Positions 9,975 through 18,664 of a stretch of DNA of 33,020 nucleotides are shown piece by piece. Source of the stretch: Deltaproteobacteria bacterium (GTDB lineage: Bacteria; Desulfobacterota; Binatia; DP-6); NCBI GenBank assembly GCA_005879205.1, contig VBLD01000086.1:1-33020 (forward strand), read 5' to 3'. Position numbers and translations under genes: made by a program. The notes beneath the pieces were generated by a model. The model was not told the origin of the DNA. It did not search any database and was given only the letters and a program-made list of their open reading frames with translations. The stretch's first letter is position 1; each line of letters starts with the position of its first letter.

Positions 9975-11243
9975 ATGCATCGTCTCGCGCTCGTCACCTC
10001 CTTGGGCATCATTTTGCTCGCCGCCCGGCCGGCGGCGGGCGACACGATGCTCTACGCCACCGCCGCAACTGTCGGCCGGGTGGACGGCTTCTGCGTGAAC
10101 CGGGGCGGGGCCCTCACGCCTGGAGCGAGCGTCCACGCCGACACGGGGGTCGACCCCTCATCGCCCGGGGTGCACGATTCGAGCAGCAACCCGCGGCGTC
10201 TCCTGGTCGGCAACGGCGTCCTCTACGTGGGCGAGCACGACCGGGTCGAAGCCTTCAGTATCGGTCCGCACGGCGGGCTCAAGTTCTTGAACCGCACCGC
10301 TCTGATCAGCAGTCCCGCCATGGACGTCATGGACATGGCGCTCAGCCCCGACGGCAAGACGCTCTATGTGGCGCAGAACGGCCCGGACCGGATCGCCGGC
10401 TATTCACTCGACGCCACGGGAGTACCTGCCAGAGACTTCTCGAGCTGCATCCAGGGCCGGGTGAACGTCTCCTACCGCGCGCTCCGCGTCAGCAACTCGT
10501 TGCTCTACGTGAGCGAGCAGCTCACGCCCGGCCGGATCGCCGTCTTCCCGATCGACGCCGGCGGCGGTCTCGGCCCGTGCAGTGCGCAGCGGTCCACGGT
10601 CTGTCAGGGAGGCTCGCGCGCCGGCCAAATGTGCTCCACGGAGGACGCGAACGCCACGACGGGCTGCCCAGGGGCGACCTGCCCCGGCTGCTGCGTGGCA
10701 GCCACGAGACCGATTTCCGAGCGCAGGCGGATCCAGCGACCGCGGCCGTTCGTCATCATGGGAGACCGTCTCTACGTCGACGAGGTCGGCACGGCGCGGA
10801 TCAAGGGCTTCGGCCTGCAGGCCGACGGTCTCTTCTCCCCGCCCACCATGGTGGGAAAGCGGCTGCGCTGGGAGAAGCCGTTCAGCCGCACCGATCCGGT
10901 CCTGGCCTACGTCGACGTCGTCCTCTTCCGTTCTACGCTGCTCGCATCGCAGTTCGAGAAGGGCCGCATCGACGCGTACCGCTTGAAGCCCGACGGCCGG
11001 CTCCCGCACCAGCCGACCAGACGCAGCAACCAGGACGTGCGCACGAGCCCGGTCCGCATGACGGTCAGCGAGGACGGCGTCCTCTACGTCGCGGCCGGGG
11101 AGCTCGACCGGGTAGAGGCGTTCCGGCTGCGGCAGTCGGACGGCCTTCTCGCCTCCGCCACGCCGTTCAGCCAGACGGACGAGCAGACCGGCTCGTTTCC
11201 GAACGATGTCGCACTCGCCATGCTGTCCGGGGACTGCAGGTAG
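9975..11243 (+). CDS. secreted beta-propeller (lactonase/YVTN-like) protein with Cys-rich insert
   Basis: Signal peptide MHRLALVTSLGIILLAARPAAG; repeated blades YVGEHDRVEAFSI, YVAQNGPDRIAGYSL, YVSEQLTPGRIAVFPI, YVAAGELDRVEAFRL; insert CQGGSRAGQMCSTEDANATTGCPGATCPGCC. Confidence 0.8.
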   Translation: MHRLALVTSLGIILLAARPAAGDTMLYATAATVGRVDGFCVNRGGALTPGASVHADTGVDPSSPGVHDSSSNPRRLLVGNGVLYVGEHDRVEAFSIGPHGGLKFLNRTALISSPAMDVMDMALSPDGKTLYVAQNGPDRIAGYSLDATGVPARDFSSCIQGRVNVSYRALRVSNSLLYVSEQLTPGRIAVFPIDAGGGLGPCSAQRSTVCQGGSRAGQMCSTEDANATTGCPGATCPGCCVAATRPISERRRIQRPRPFVIMGDRLYVDEVGTARIKGFGLQADGLFSPPTMVGKRLRWEKPFSRTDPVLAYVDVVLFRSTLLASQFEKGRIDAYRLKPDGRLPHQPTRRSNQDVRTSPVRMTVSEDGVLYVAAGELDRVEAFRLRQSDGLLASATPFSQTDEQTGSFPNDVALAMLSGDCR

Positions 11244-11302
11244 CGGCAATTCGCGCGAATGCAGTTGCCGGCGCGTACCCGATCCCGTACCCTCCGGGGC
11301 CC

Positions 11303-13589
11303 ATGTCACGGCTCGCGGCGCTCGTTTTCGTCCTCTCGGCAGCCTTGCTGGCGCCCCCGGCCGATGCCCGACGCAACCACCGCAACGACCTGATCCGGGT
11401 CACGTCACCGCCGCTGCGCGGCAGCGCGCCTGCGCACCCCTTCGTCAACGTCATCGTCTTCTTCGACGCCCGGGCCGACCCGCTGACCTTCCGCGCGCGG
11501 ATCGGCCGGAACGACGTCACGAGCCGCTTCGTGGCGATCGCGGGCGCGGACGGCACCCCCGGCAAACAGGGGACGATCGAGGCGTCCCTCCTCCGTCCGG
11601 GACACGCCGTGAACCACCTGCGGCTCGAGGTGCGCTCCGTTCCGATCCCGACCAAAGGACGTCGCACGAAACGGCTGCGAGACGTCGATCGCGTGCGCTT
11701 CCGCGCGGTACAGACGATCGATCAACCACCGGTCGCACAGTTCACCGGACCGGACATCGTCTTCCCGGGAATACCCGTCCAGTTCAGCGCGCGCCCGAGT
11801 TCGGATCCGGATCTCGATCAGATGACCTTCCACTGGGACTTCGGCGACACCACGACGTCCGACGAGCGCGACCCGACGCACGTCTTTCCCGATACCTCCA
11901 CCGACCTGACCGTCCAGCTCACGGTGAGCGACGGGCAGCGGACGGCGAGCAACGCGAAGACGCTCTTCTCGTGTCCGGATCTCGACCCGGGCCGCGCGCC
12001 GGGCACGCTCAAGATCGAGGCCGACGCCCAACTCGAGTTCGGCTCGGTCGCGCCCGGCACGAGCGCCACGCGCACGCTCACCGTCCGCAACCTCTCCACC
12101 GATCCCGCGAGCCAGCTGAAGGGCCGGCTCGAGGTGGGTCCGGTCCTGCCTCCGCCCGCGGCGGATGCGACAATCGCTCACCGTGACCTTCGCCCCCACC
12201 GCCGCCGGTCACCAGGGCGCCCATCTCGTCCTCGTGGCCTGCGCGATCAACCGCCCGGCCGCGCATCTCTGGGCGCACGGCTTCGGCGGCAGCGGGTCCG
12301 GGCCCATCTTCGCCGCCGAGCCATTCTTCTTCGCCGACCTCAGCGGGTCGACCTTCGTCATCCTTCCCGACGGGACGCGCCTCGCGGCCGACAACACGCT
12401 GCAGAGCTGCCAGAACACGACCCGCACGGGGACGTCGGACCTGTGTGCGGCGAACGCCGATTGCGTGACGCCGGGCGAGACCTGCGTGACGACGTCGGCC
12501 TGCGTCGGGGGGGATCGCGGCGGCCAGGTGTGCAACGGCTCGGCCGATTGCCCGAACGGCTTCTGCCGGTCCTCCTCGCTCGGCTCGGACCCCGTCGACA
12601 TCTGCGGTGACGAGAGCGGCGGCCTCTATCTCATGACCGACATCGGCACCTTCACCGACCCGAACGTGAACGCGAGCACGGATCTCAGCACGTCGGTCGT
12701 TCACCTGCAGTTCGATCCGCAGACCGGCGCGCGCACCGGGGCCGACGTCGTCGCCCGCACCACCGACGAGACGACGCAGATCGCCTGCGACGACGTGCCC
12801 GCCCGGCAAGGCGGGCTGGTCTACGTCCCCGAGTCCTTCAACGTGGACTTCCCTGCCACGCCGTGCTCGCGCGACCAGCGCGAGGCGCTCACCGCCTTCT
12901 CGAAGGCGACGGGACAGGCGACCGTCGTCGTCCCCGACATCGCTGCCGCGGCGGGGTACGCGGAGTGCGACGACTTCGACCCGACCTCGGATCTCGAGGT
13001 GGCCCGCGACGGGTCGGCCATCTTCGCGAGCCTGCCGCTCACGATTCGACTGGATTTTTCCTGGTTCGGCGGGCTCTGGCGCATCCGGCCGACGCCGCTG
13101 CCCATCTCGCCCGACATCATCGACTTCTTCCAGCTCCATCCCGACGGCGGCATCGTCTACGTGACCACGAGCGATTCGGTGAGCACGGGATCGCTGAACA
13201 TCTACAAGATCTCTCCGGACCAGGCGGTGGCCGGCGCGCAACGGCTGGCGGAGCTGACGCCGTGCGTGATCCAGATCCCGAACAACTGTGCCCGGATCTC
13301 TCCCGACGGTTCCCGGGCCACCCCGTGCCCCGCCGACCCGAACGACGCCCTGAACCGCGCCGGCACGCAGACGGGGGTCAGCTCGTTCACCGTAGGCCGT
13401 CCGGCGCCCGGCTCCTCCGACGGGGTGCTGCTGGTAAGCTTCGGGACGCGAAACGGCTTCACCGATCTCGGAGCGAATCTCACCATCCGTGGGACGGTGG
13501 CGGTCGCGTTGCCCGCGCAGGGCAACAGCAACTCGTGCACCGTCCTCGGGCTCGTCAACCTCGAATTCCTCGACCCGGTCACGTTCTGA
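11303..13589 (+). pseudogene. secreted PKD / choice-of-anchor-D protein with Cys-rich module, frameshifted near 12150-12175
   Basis: Frame 2: signal peptide MSRLAALVFVLSAALLAPPADA, PKD FHWDFGDTTTSDERDPTHVFPDTSTDLTVQLTVSDG, QLEFGSVAPGTSATRTLTVRNLS; continues in frame 3 as QSLTVTFAPTAAGHQGAHLVL... Confidence 0.8.
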
Positions 13590-13680
13590 TCCGAAGTTCC
13601 GGTCCTATGTAGGCGCGCGCCTTGTCGCGACGCGTACCGGCTGCCATCGTCCGGACGTGCCGCGCCATCCCCCGAGAGCG

Positions 13681-13905
13681 GTGGTGAACCGCCTTCCGGT
13701 GCTGCTCCGAGAACGGGACATCTCCTGGGGCGAGCTCGCGCGGCGTACGCTGCTGCCCCCGCGGCTGCTCGCCCGCCTCCAGGCCTCGGCCGCCAATCCG
13801 CAGCTCGGTGTCGCGTACCGCGTCGCGGCGGCGCTCGGCGTGCCGGTCGAGCAGATCTGGACGCTGTGCCGCCACCCGCCCCGGAGGAGCAAAGCGCGTC
13901 CGTGA
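13681..13905 (+). CDS. small XRE/Cro-CI-type HTH protein
   Basis: GTG start; NRLPVLLRERDISWGELARRTLLPPRLLARLQASAANPQLGVAYRVAAALGVPVEQIWTL. Confidence 0.7.
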   Translation: MVNRLPVLLRERDISWGELARRTLLPPRLLARLQASAANPQLGVAYRVAAALGVPVEQIWTLCRHPPRRSKARP

Positions 13906-14120
13906 GGCGCAACAGCCTCTCCGGCGTTCTCGCCGCCCGCGGCTGGACGGATGGCGAGCTGGCATCGCGCGCCGCGCTCGATCGCGCGCACGTGAACCAG
14001 CTGAAGAACGGCCGCGCGCTGCCGACGGTCGCGACGGCTCTCGCCATCGCGGGCGCCCTGGGCATCGCGGTCGAAGCCGTCTTTCCCCCCGCATCGGTGC
14101 GGCGCCGGCGACGGCGCTAG
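13902..14120 (+). CDS. small XRE/Cro-CI-type HTH protein, overlapping the preceding one
   Basis: GTGA overlap with upstream stop; NSLSGVLAARGWTDGELASRAALDRAHVNQLKNGRALPTVATALAIAGALGIAVEAVFPP. Confidence 0.75.
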   Translation: MRRNSLSGVLAARGWTDGELASRAALDRAHVNQLKNGRALPTVATALAIAGALGIAVEAVFPPASVRRRRRR

Positions 14121-14126
14121 CGGCCA

Positions 14127-15035
14127 TCACATCATGTCGCCGTTCATCAGCACGTAGTTCGGCGGCGGGGCGGTGCCGCCGCCGCGTACCATGTACTGGC
14201 AGGCGCGGAAGACGCGGAAACCCGCTCCGGTGAGCCCTTCGACCAGCCGGCGATCGGCTGCGGGGACCAGCGTCCGAACGGTCACGCCCTTGGCGGAGAG
14301 CTCGGCGGCCAGCGCCACGACGAGCGCCAGCACAAGCGCGGGGTCGTCGGCAGACGCCGACCCGAGATAACCGGTGCCCCGGAAGCCGATGCCGAGGGCG
14401 TAGCCGGCGAGTGTCGCGGACGACTCGGCCACGAGCGCGCGGCCGCGCGTCAGATAGAGGTCGATGCTCTGGGGTCGAGGCGCGCCGAAGGCGCGGGCGT
14501 CGCGGGCCACCAGGCGGACCCGGTCGTCGGCCGTCGCCGGACGAACCACGACGGTGCGCGGCGCGCTCGCCGGCGGCAGCGTCGCCCCGGCCGGCAGCTC
14601 GAGGTCGAGAAGCGGCACGACCACCCGGAACCCCGCCCGCAGGTAGAGGCCGAGGGCCTCGGTGTTGAAGCTCTCGTGCACCAGCCGCACCTGGGGAACA
14701 CCGCGTCCGCCGAGCTCGATGGCCCGCTCGAGGAGCCGCCGCCCGATGCCGCGACCCTGGACACGGGGATCGACGGCAATCGGGCCGATGGTGGCGACCG
14801 GGCCGCGGGGGTGGACCCAGGAGAGGCCGACGACTTCACCATCCTCCTCGGCGACGGTTCCGCCGAGCGGGTCGATCGCCAAGAGGTGGCGAATGTAGCC
14901 GCGGCTCTCGGCCGGCGTGCCGATGCCGGGCGACAGGCCGTGCGCGACCGCCACGCGGTAGAAGGCGACGAAGTTGACGTCACCCACGCGCTCGACGTCG
15001 CGCTGCTCGGCGGCCCGCAGCGTGAGGTCGCTCAC
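14127..15035 (-). CDS. GNAT N-acetyltransferase, two GNAT-like halves
   Basis: First half VATIGPIAVDPRVQGRGIGRRLLERAIELG; second half TVVVRPATADDRVRLVARDARAFGA...GYLGSASADDPALVLALVVALAAEL. Confidence 0.88.
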   Translation of the reverse strand: MSDLTLRAAEQRDVERVGDVNFVAFYRVAVAHGLSPGIGTPAESRGYIRHLLAIDPLGGTVAEEDGEVVGLSWVHPRGPVATIGPIAVDPRVQGRGIGRRLLERAIELGGRGVPQVRLVHESFNTEALGLYLRAGFRVVVPLLDLELPAGATLPPASAPRTVVVRPATADDRVRLVARDARAFGAPRPQSIDLYLTRGRALVAESSATLAGYALGIGFRGTGYLGSASADDPALVLALVVALAAELSAKGVTVRTLVPAADRRLVEGLTGAGFRVFRACQYMVRGGGTAPPPNYVLMNGDMM

Positions 15036-16519
15036 GGGTGCGCGGCGTGCCGCCCTTCCTCGGGAGGCGGCGGCTCGGGCGTGACGAAGGCGAGCCCGTG
15101 CGGCCGCGCGGGTCCCGTGTCACCGTGCGGCCAGCGGGTGCGGTTGAAGTCGACACCGACCTCGCCGGTCAGCTCGTCGCGGAAGCCCTCGTCGAACCAG
15201 AGGTGCCCGGTCCCCGGATCGAGCCGCACGATGTACACGCGCCGATCGCCGTCGCGCTGGTAGCCCGGCACGTCCATCGTGTAGTCGGCGACAGCCACGC
15301 GGGTCCCGTCGGCCGTCATCGCGAGCCCGCTCGGGCCGCCGGCGCGCGCGCGGTTCGGGTCGTCGGGATCGCGGTCGAAGCGCAGCGCCGCTGCGAGCTT
15401 GGGGTGCCACCGGTCGGCCAGGTCGAGCGCCGCGAGCCGGTTCCGCCCGGTGAGCGCCTCGACGTACCAGCGATCGTCGGGAGTGACCGCGGCGTCGGCA
15501 CCGAGCGCGTCGGCGCCGAAGTCGTAGACCAGCCGGAAAGAAGGCACCGACGTCTGCACCGAATCCGAGGCGTAGAGCGCACCGCCCTGCGCCGTGTTCA
15601 CGTAGACGAGCGGCTCGCGGCGCAGGAAGCGCGCCGTCGCGGGCGCGAGGTTCTCCTCGCCGCGAGCACCGGCCTCGAGGAGAACGGTCTTCAGCAGCTG
15701 GAGGTCCTCGAGTCGCCAGATCTGCACGCTGATGCCCGGCATGGCCTCGCCCCGGGCGAGCGCGGTGTACCCGTGGCCCCGGTTGGTCGTGACCAGGCGG
15801 CCGAGGGGCGGCGCCGCCGCCGCTCCGGCCGGCGCGATGATCAGCCCGCGCGCAGCGGGATCCGCGGCCGGGATCTCGCGCACCGGCCGTCCCTCGGCGC
15901 TGAGCTCGAGGAGACCACCTGCCGCGGTCACCAGCTCGACCGGCTCGCCCCGGTAGCGCGCAGGGTCCACGCAGGTCACGGCGACGCGGCCGTTCGGCAA
16001 CGAGACGAAGTCGTGCGGACCCCAGAGCCGCCGCTGGGGCCCGGCATCGTCGACGGTCACGAGCTTCCCGGCGAGCGGCTGCCGGAGGTCGAACACGAAC
16101 GTGCGGTTGGTGAGCAGCCCCCCGGCAAACAGCCGTCGGTCACCCCGCGGCTCGACGTTCACGTTGTGCGGCTCGTTGCCGCGCGAGCGGACGGGATACG
16201 TGCGCAACACCTTGCCGTAGGTGGCCGACGTCGGATCGGCGTCGAGAATGGCGAGAAAATCGCTGTTGTTCCGATCCGCGTCCCCCGCCCACACCGCGAG
16301 GTAAGGCTCGCCCGTGAACAGCGGCGCCTCACGCCCGCGGCAGCCGAAGACCAGCATGAAGACCGCGACCGCGCCGAGCGCCCGCGCGCCAAGACCACGC
16401 AGCGAAGCCGCGGCCCCAGAAGCCGGGCGAGGCTCCGCCGAGCCCGGCGCGGGGTCCGGGGGCATCGGAAGCGCGCAGCGCGGCGCAGCCGCGCGAGCAC
16501 TGGACGGGCCCCCGGACAC
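15032..16519 (-). CDS. SBP56-like (selenium-binding protein/methanethiol oxidase-related) propeller lipoprotein
   Basis: Lipobox-like MLVFGC; LAVWAGDADRNNSDFLAILDADPTSATYGKVL, GNEPHNVN, SVQIWRLEDLQLLKTVLLEA, RRVYIVRLDPGTGHLWFDEGFRDE; overlaps GNAT start by 4 nt; start may be internal (about 16468). Confidence 0.65.
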   Translation of the reverse strand: MSGGPSSARAAAPRCALPMPPDPAPGSAEPRPASGAAASLRGLGARALGAVAVFMLVFGCRGREAPLFTGEPYLAVWAGDADRNNSDFLAILDADPTSATYGKVLRTYPVRSRGNEPHNVNVEPRGDRRLFAGGLLTNRTFVFDLRQPLAGKLVTVDDAGPQRRLWGPHDFVSLPNGRVAVTCVDPARYRGEPVELVTAAGGLLELSAEGRPVREIPAADPAARGLIIAPAGAAAAPPLGRLVTTNRGHGYTALARGEAMPGISVQIWRLEDLQLLKTVLLEAGARGEENLAPATARFLRREPLVYVNTAQGGALYASDSVQTSVPSFRLVYDFGADALGADAAVTPDDRWYVEALTGRNRLAALDLADRWHPKLAAALRFDRDPDDPNRARAGGPSGLAMTADGTRVAVADYTMDVPGYQRDGDRRVYIVRLDPGTGHLWFDEGFRDELTGEVGVDFNRTRWPHGDTGPARPHGLAFVTPEPPPPEEGRHAAHP

Positions 16520-16520
16520 G

Positions 16521-17333
16521 TTAGGTATGGAGCCCGCCGTTCGGACTCACGACCTGCCCGGTGACGAAGCTCGCCTCGTCAGAAGCGAGGAAGACCGCCA
16601 CCGCCGCGATCTCATCGGCCGTCCCGACGCGGCCGAGCGGCGTGCGGAGCGTCGTCATCTGGCGCAGGAAAGGCGGGATGTCGGCCGTCATCGGCGTGTC
16701 GATGAAGCCGGGAGCGATCGCGTTCACCCGGATGTTGCCCGAACCCGCCTCCATCGCCACCGACTTCGTGAAGCCGATGATGCCCGCCTTCGCGGCTCCG
16801 TAGTGAGCGAGGCCCGGGATGCCGGCGAGCCCCGCGACCGACGCCATGTTGACGATCACGCCCGAGTTCTTCTGTTCCATGATGCGCAGGGCGGCTCGCG
16901 TGCAGTAGAAGGTGCCGAACAGATGTATCTCGACCATCCGCCGCCACTCCGCATCGTCCATGCGACTGGTCACGCCGAGCGAGCGGCGCGCGCCGGCGAT
17001 CACCTCGCCCGCGACGCTCAGGAGGTGGCTCTGGAGCGCCGGGGAGAGCTGGCCGATGCCGGCGTTGTTGGAGAGGACGTCGACCGTCCCCCAGTCGGCG
17101 GTGACGCGCGTGAACAGCGCCTCGACCTCCGCGCTGTCCGCGACGTCGGTTCGGTGCGCGCGGGCGGTACCGCCGCCCGCCGCGATCGTCCGCGCCACCT
17201 GCTCGGCACCCTCCCCGTTCAGGTCGACCACCGCGACGCGAGCGCCCTCGCCGGCGAACCGCTCGGCGATCGCGCGCCCGATGCCGGAGGCACCGCCCGT
17301 GACCACCGCCACCCGTCCCCTGAGCCTGTCCAT
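16521..17333 (-). CDS. SDR family oxidoreductase
   Basis: VAVVTGGASGIGRAIAERFAGEGARVAVVDL, NNAG, YGAAKAGIIGFTKSVAMEAGSGNIRVNAIAPGFIDTPM. Confidence 0.94.
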   Translation of the reverse strand: MDRLRGRVAVVTGGASGIGRAIAERFAGEGARVAVVDLNGEGAEQVARTIAAGGGTARAHRTDVADSAEVEALFTRVTADWGTVDVLSNNAGIGQLSPALQSHLLSVAGEVIAGARRSLGVTSRMDDAEWRRMVEIHLFGTFYCTRAALRIMEQKNSGVIVNMASVAGLAGIPGLAHYGAAKAGIIGFTKSVAMEAGSGNIRVNAIAPGFIDTPMTADIPPFLRQMTTLRTPLGRVGTADEIAAVAVFLASDEASFVTGQVVSPNGGLHT

Positions 17334-17455
17334 GGCAGGCTCCTCTACAAGGGACGGCTCGCCATGTCCACGCCCGGCGGGGCGACTCGCTCCGCTCGGG
17401 CGACCCTGGCGCTCCACTCACTCGCCGGCCACCGCACTGCTTTAGTTAGCTAGAG

Positions 17456-18661
17456 ATGCGCCCCGAGACGGAGCTCGACGCCGGACACCGCCGCCTGCTC
17501 GGCCTCCTCGGCCTCGCCATCTTCTTCGAGGGCTACGGGCGCTCGATCGTGAGCGTCACGCTGCGGCCGATCGGGCAGGACCTCGGCGTGCCGGCACCCG
17601 AGCTCTCCTATGCGCTCGCGATCATCAGCGCAGGCGCGCTCGGCGTGCTCGTCCTCGGTCACCTGACCGACCGCTTCGGGCGCCGTCGGCTCCTGCTCGG
17701 CTGCGTCCTCCTCTACTCGCTGCTCGGCGCCGCGACGGCCACGGCCCGCACGCTGCCCGCGCTGGTGGTGTGGCAGGCAGCGGCGCGCATGTTCCAGGAG
17801 GGCGCCCTCTCCGCGGCCGTGGTCATCGCGGTCGAGGAGACGCCGGCGCTCCGGCGGGGCCTCGCGCAGGGCGTCCTCGGCGTCGCCAACTCGATCGGCT
17901 CGGGACTCGGGGCCTTCCTGCTCGGGTTCATCGGGCTCTTTCCCGGCGGCTGGCGCGGCCTCTGTCTGGTGAGCCTGTTGCCGGTCGGGCTCATTCCCTT
18001 TCTCCGGGGCGCGATCCCCGAGAGCCGCCGCTGGACCCTGCGCGCACCCCGCAGCCGGCAACTCCTGCCCCGCGCCTACCGGGGCCGCATGCTCGCCGGC
18101 CTGGCCGTCTTCTTTCTCGGCATGAGCTACGACGTCGCCGGCTTCGCCTTCACCGCGTTCTGGCCGATGAGCCGGCACGGGTGGTCCGCGGCCCGGACCA
18201 GCGCGCTGATCGTCGTCGCCGGCGGTGCGGGACTCCCCGGCTTCTGGTTCGGCGGCCGCCTCACCGACCGGGTGGGCCGTCGGCGCTCGGCCGCCCTCTT
18301 TCTCGTGGGGCTGGCGGCGGCCGAGGCCGTCTTCTTCCTCGGCGGGCCTGGCGCGCTCTGGCCGAGCTTCACCGCCATGGTGTTCTGCCAGGCCGGCAAG
18401 ACGACCGTCCTCCGCTCGTGGGCCCCGGAGCTCTTTCCGACGAGCCTGCGCGGGACGGCGTCGTCGCAGCTCGCCGCCGGAGGAGTGCTCGGTTCGATGG
18501 CGGGGCTCGCGGCGGCCGGAGCCCTCGGAGCAGCCCTCGCCGACATCGGCCTCGGGATCACGCTGGTCGCGAGCGCGGGCCTCGTCGCCGCCGTCCTGGC
18601 CTACTGCCTGCCGGAGACCGGCGGGCTCGAGCTCGAGACCGCCTCTCCCGAGGTACCGTGA
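17456..18661 (+). CDS. MFS transporter
   Basis: GYGRSIVSVTLRPIGQDLGV...LTDRFGRRRLLLGCVLLYSLLGAATATA; repeated hydrophobic helices; LTDRVGRRRSAALFLVG in second half. Confidence 0.92.
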   Translation: MRPETELDAGHRRLLGLLGLAIFFEGYGRSIVSVTLRPIGQDLGVPAPELSYALAIISAGALGVLVLGHLTDRFGRRRLLLGCVLLYSLLGAATATARTLPALVVWQAAARMFQEGALSAAVVIAVEETPALRRGLAQGVLGVANSIGSGLGAFLLGFIGLFPGGWRGLCLVSLLPVGLIPFLRGAIPESRRWTLRAPRSRQLLPRAYRGRMLAGLAVFFLGMSYDVAGFAFTAFWPMSRHGWSAARTSALIVVAGGAGLPGFWFGGRLTDRVGRRRSAALFLVGLAAAEAVFFLGGPGALWPSFTAMVFCQAGKTTVLRSWAPELFPTSLRGTASSQLAAGGVLGSMAGLAAAGALGAALADIGLGITLVASAGLVAAVLAYCLPETGGLELETASPEVP

Positions 18662-18664
18662 GCG

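Noticed and set aside
12078-13241. 387-aa minus-strand ORF opposite the Cys-rich secreted protein
   Set aside because: Antisense shadow; plus strand has coherent secreted-protein sequence
15038-16564. 508-aa plus-strand ORF over the SBP56-like gene
   Set aside because: Antisense shadow ORF, low-complexity translation
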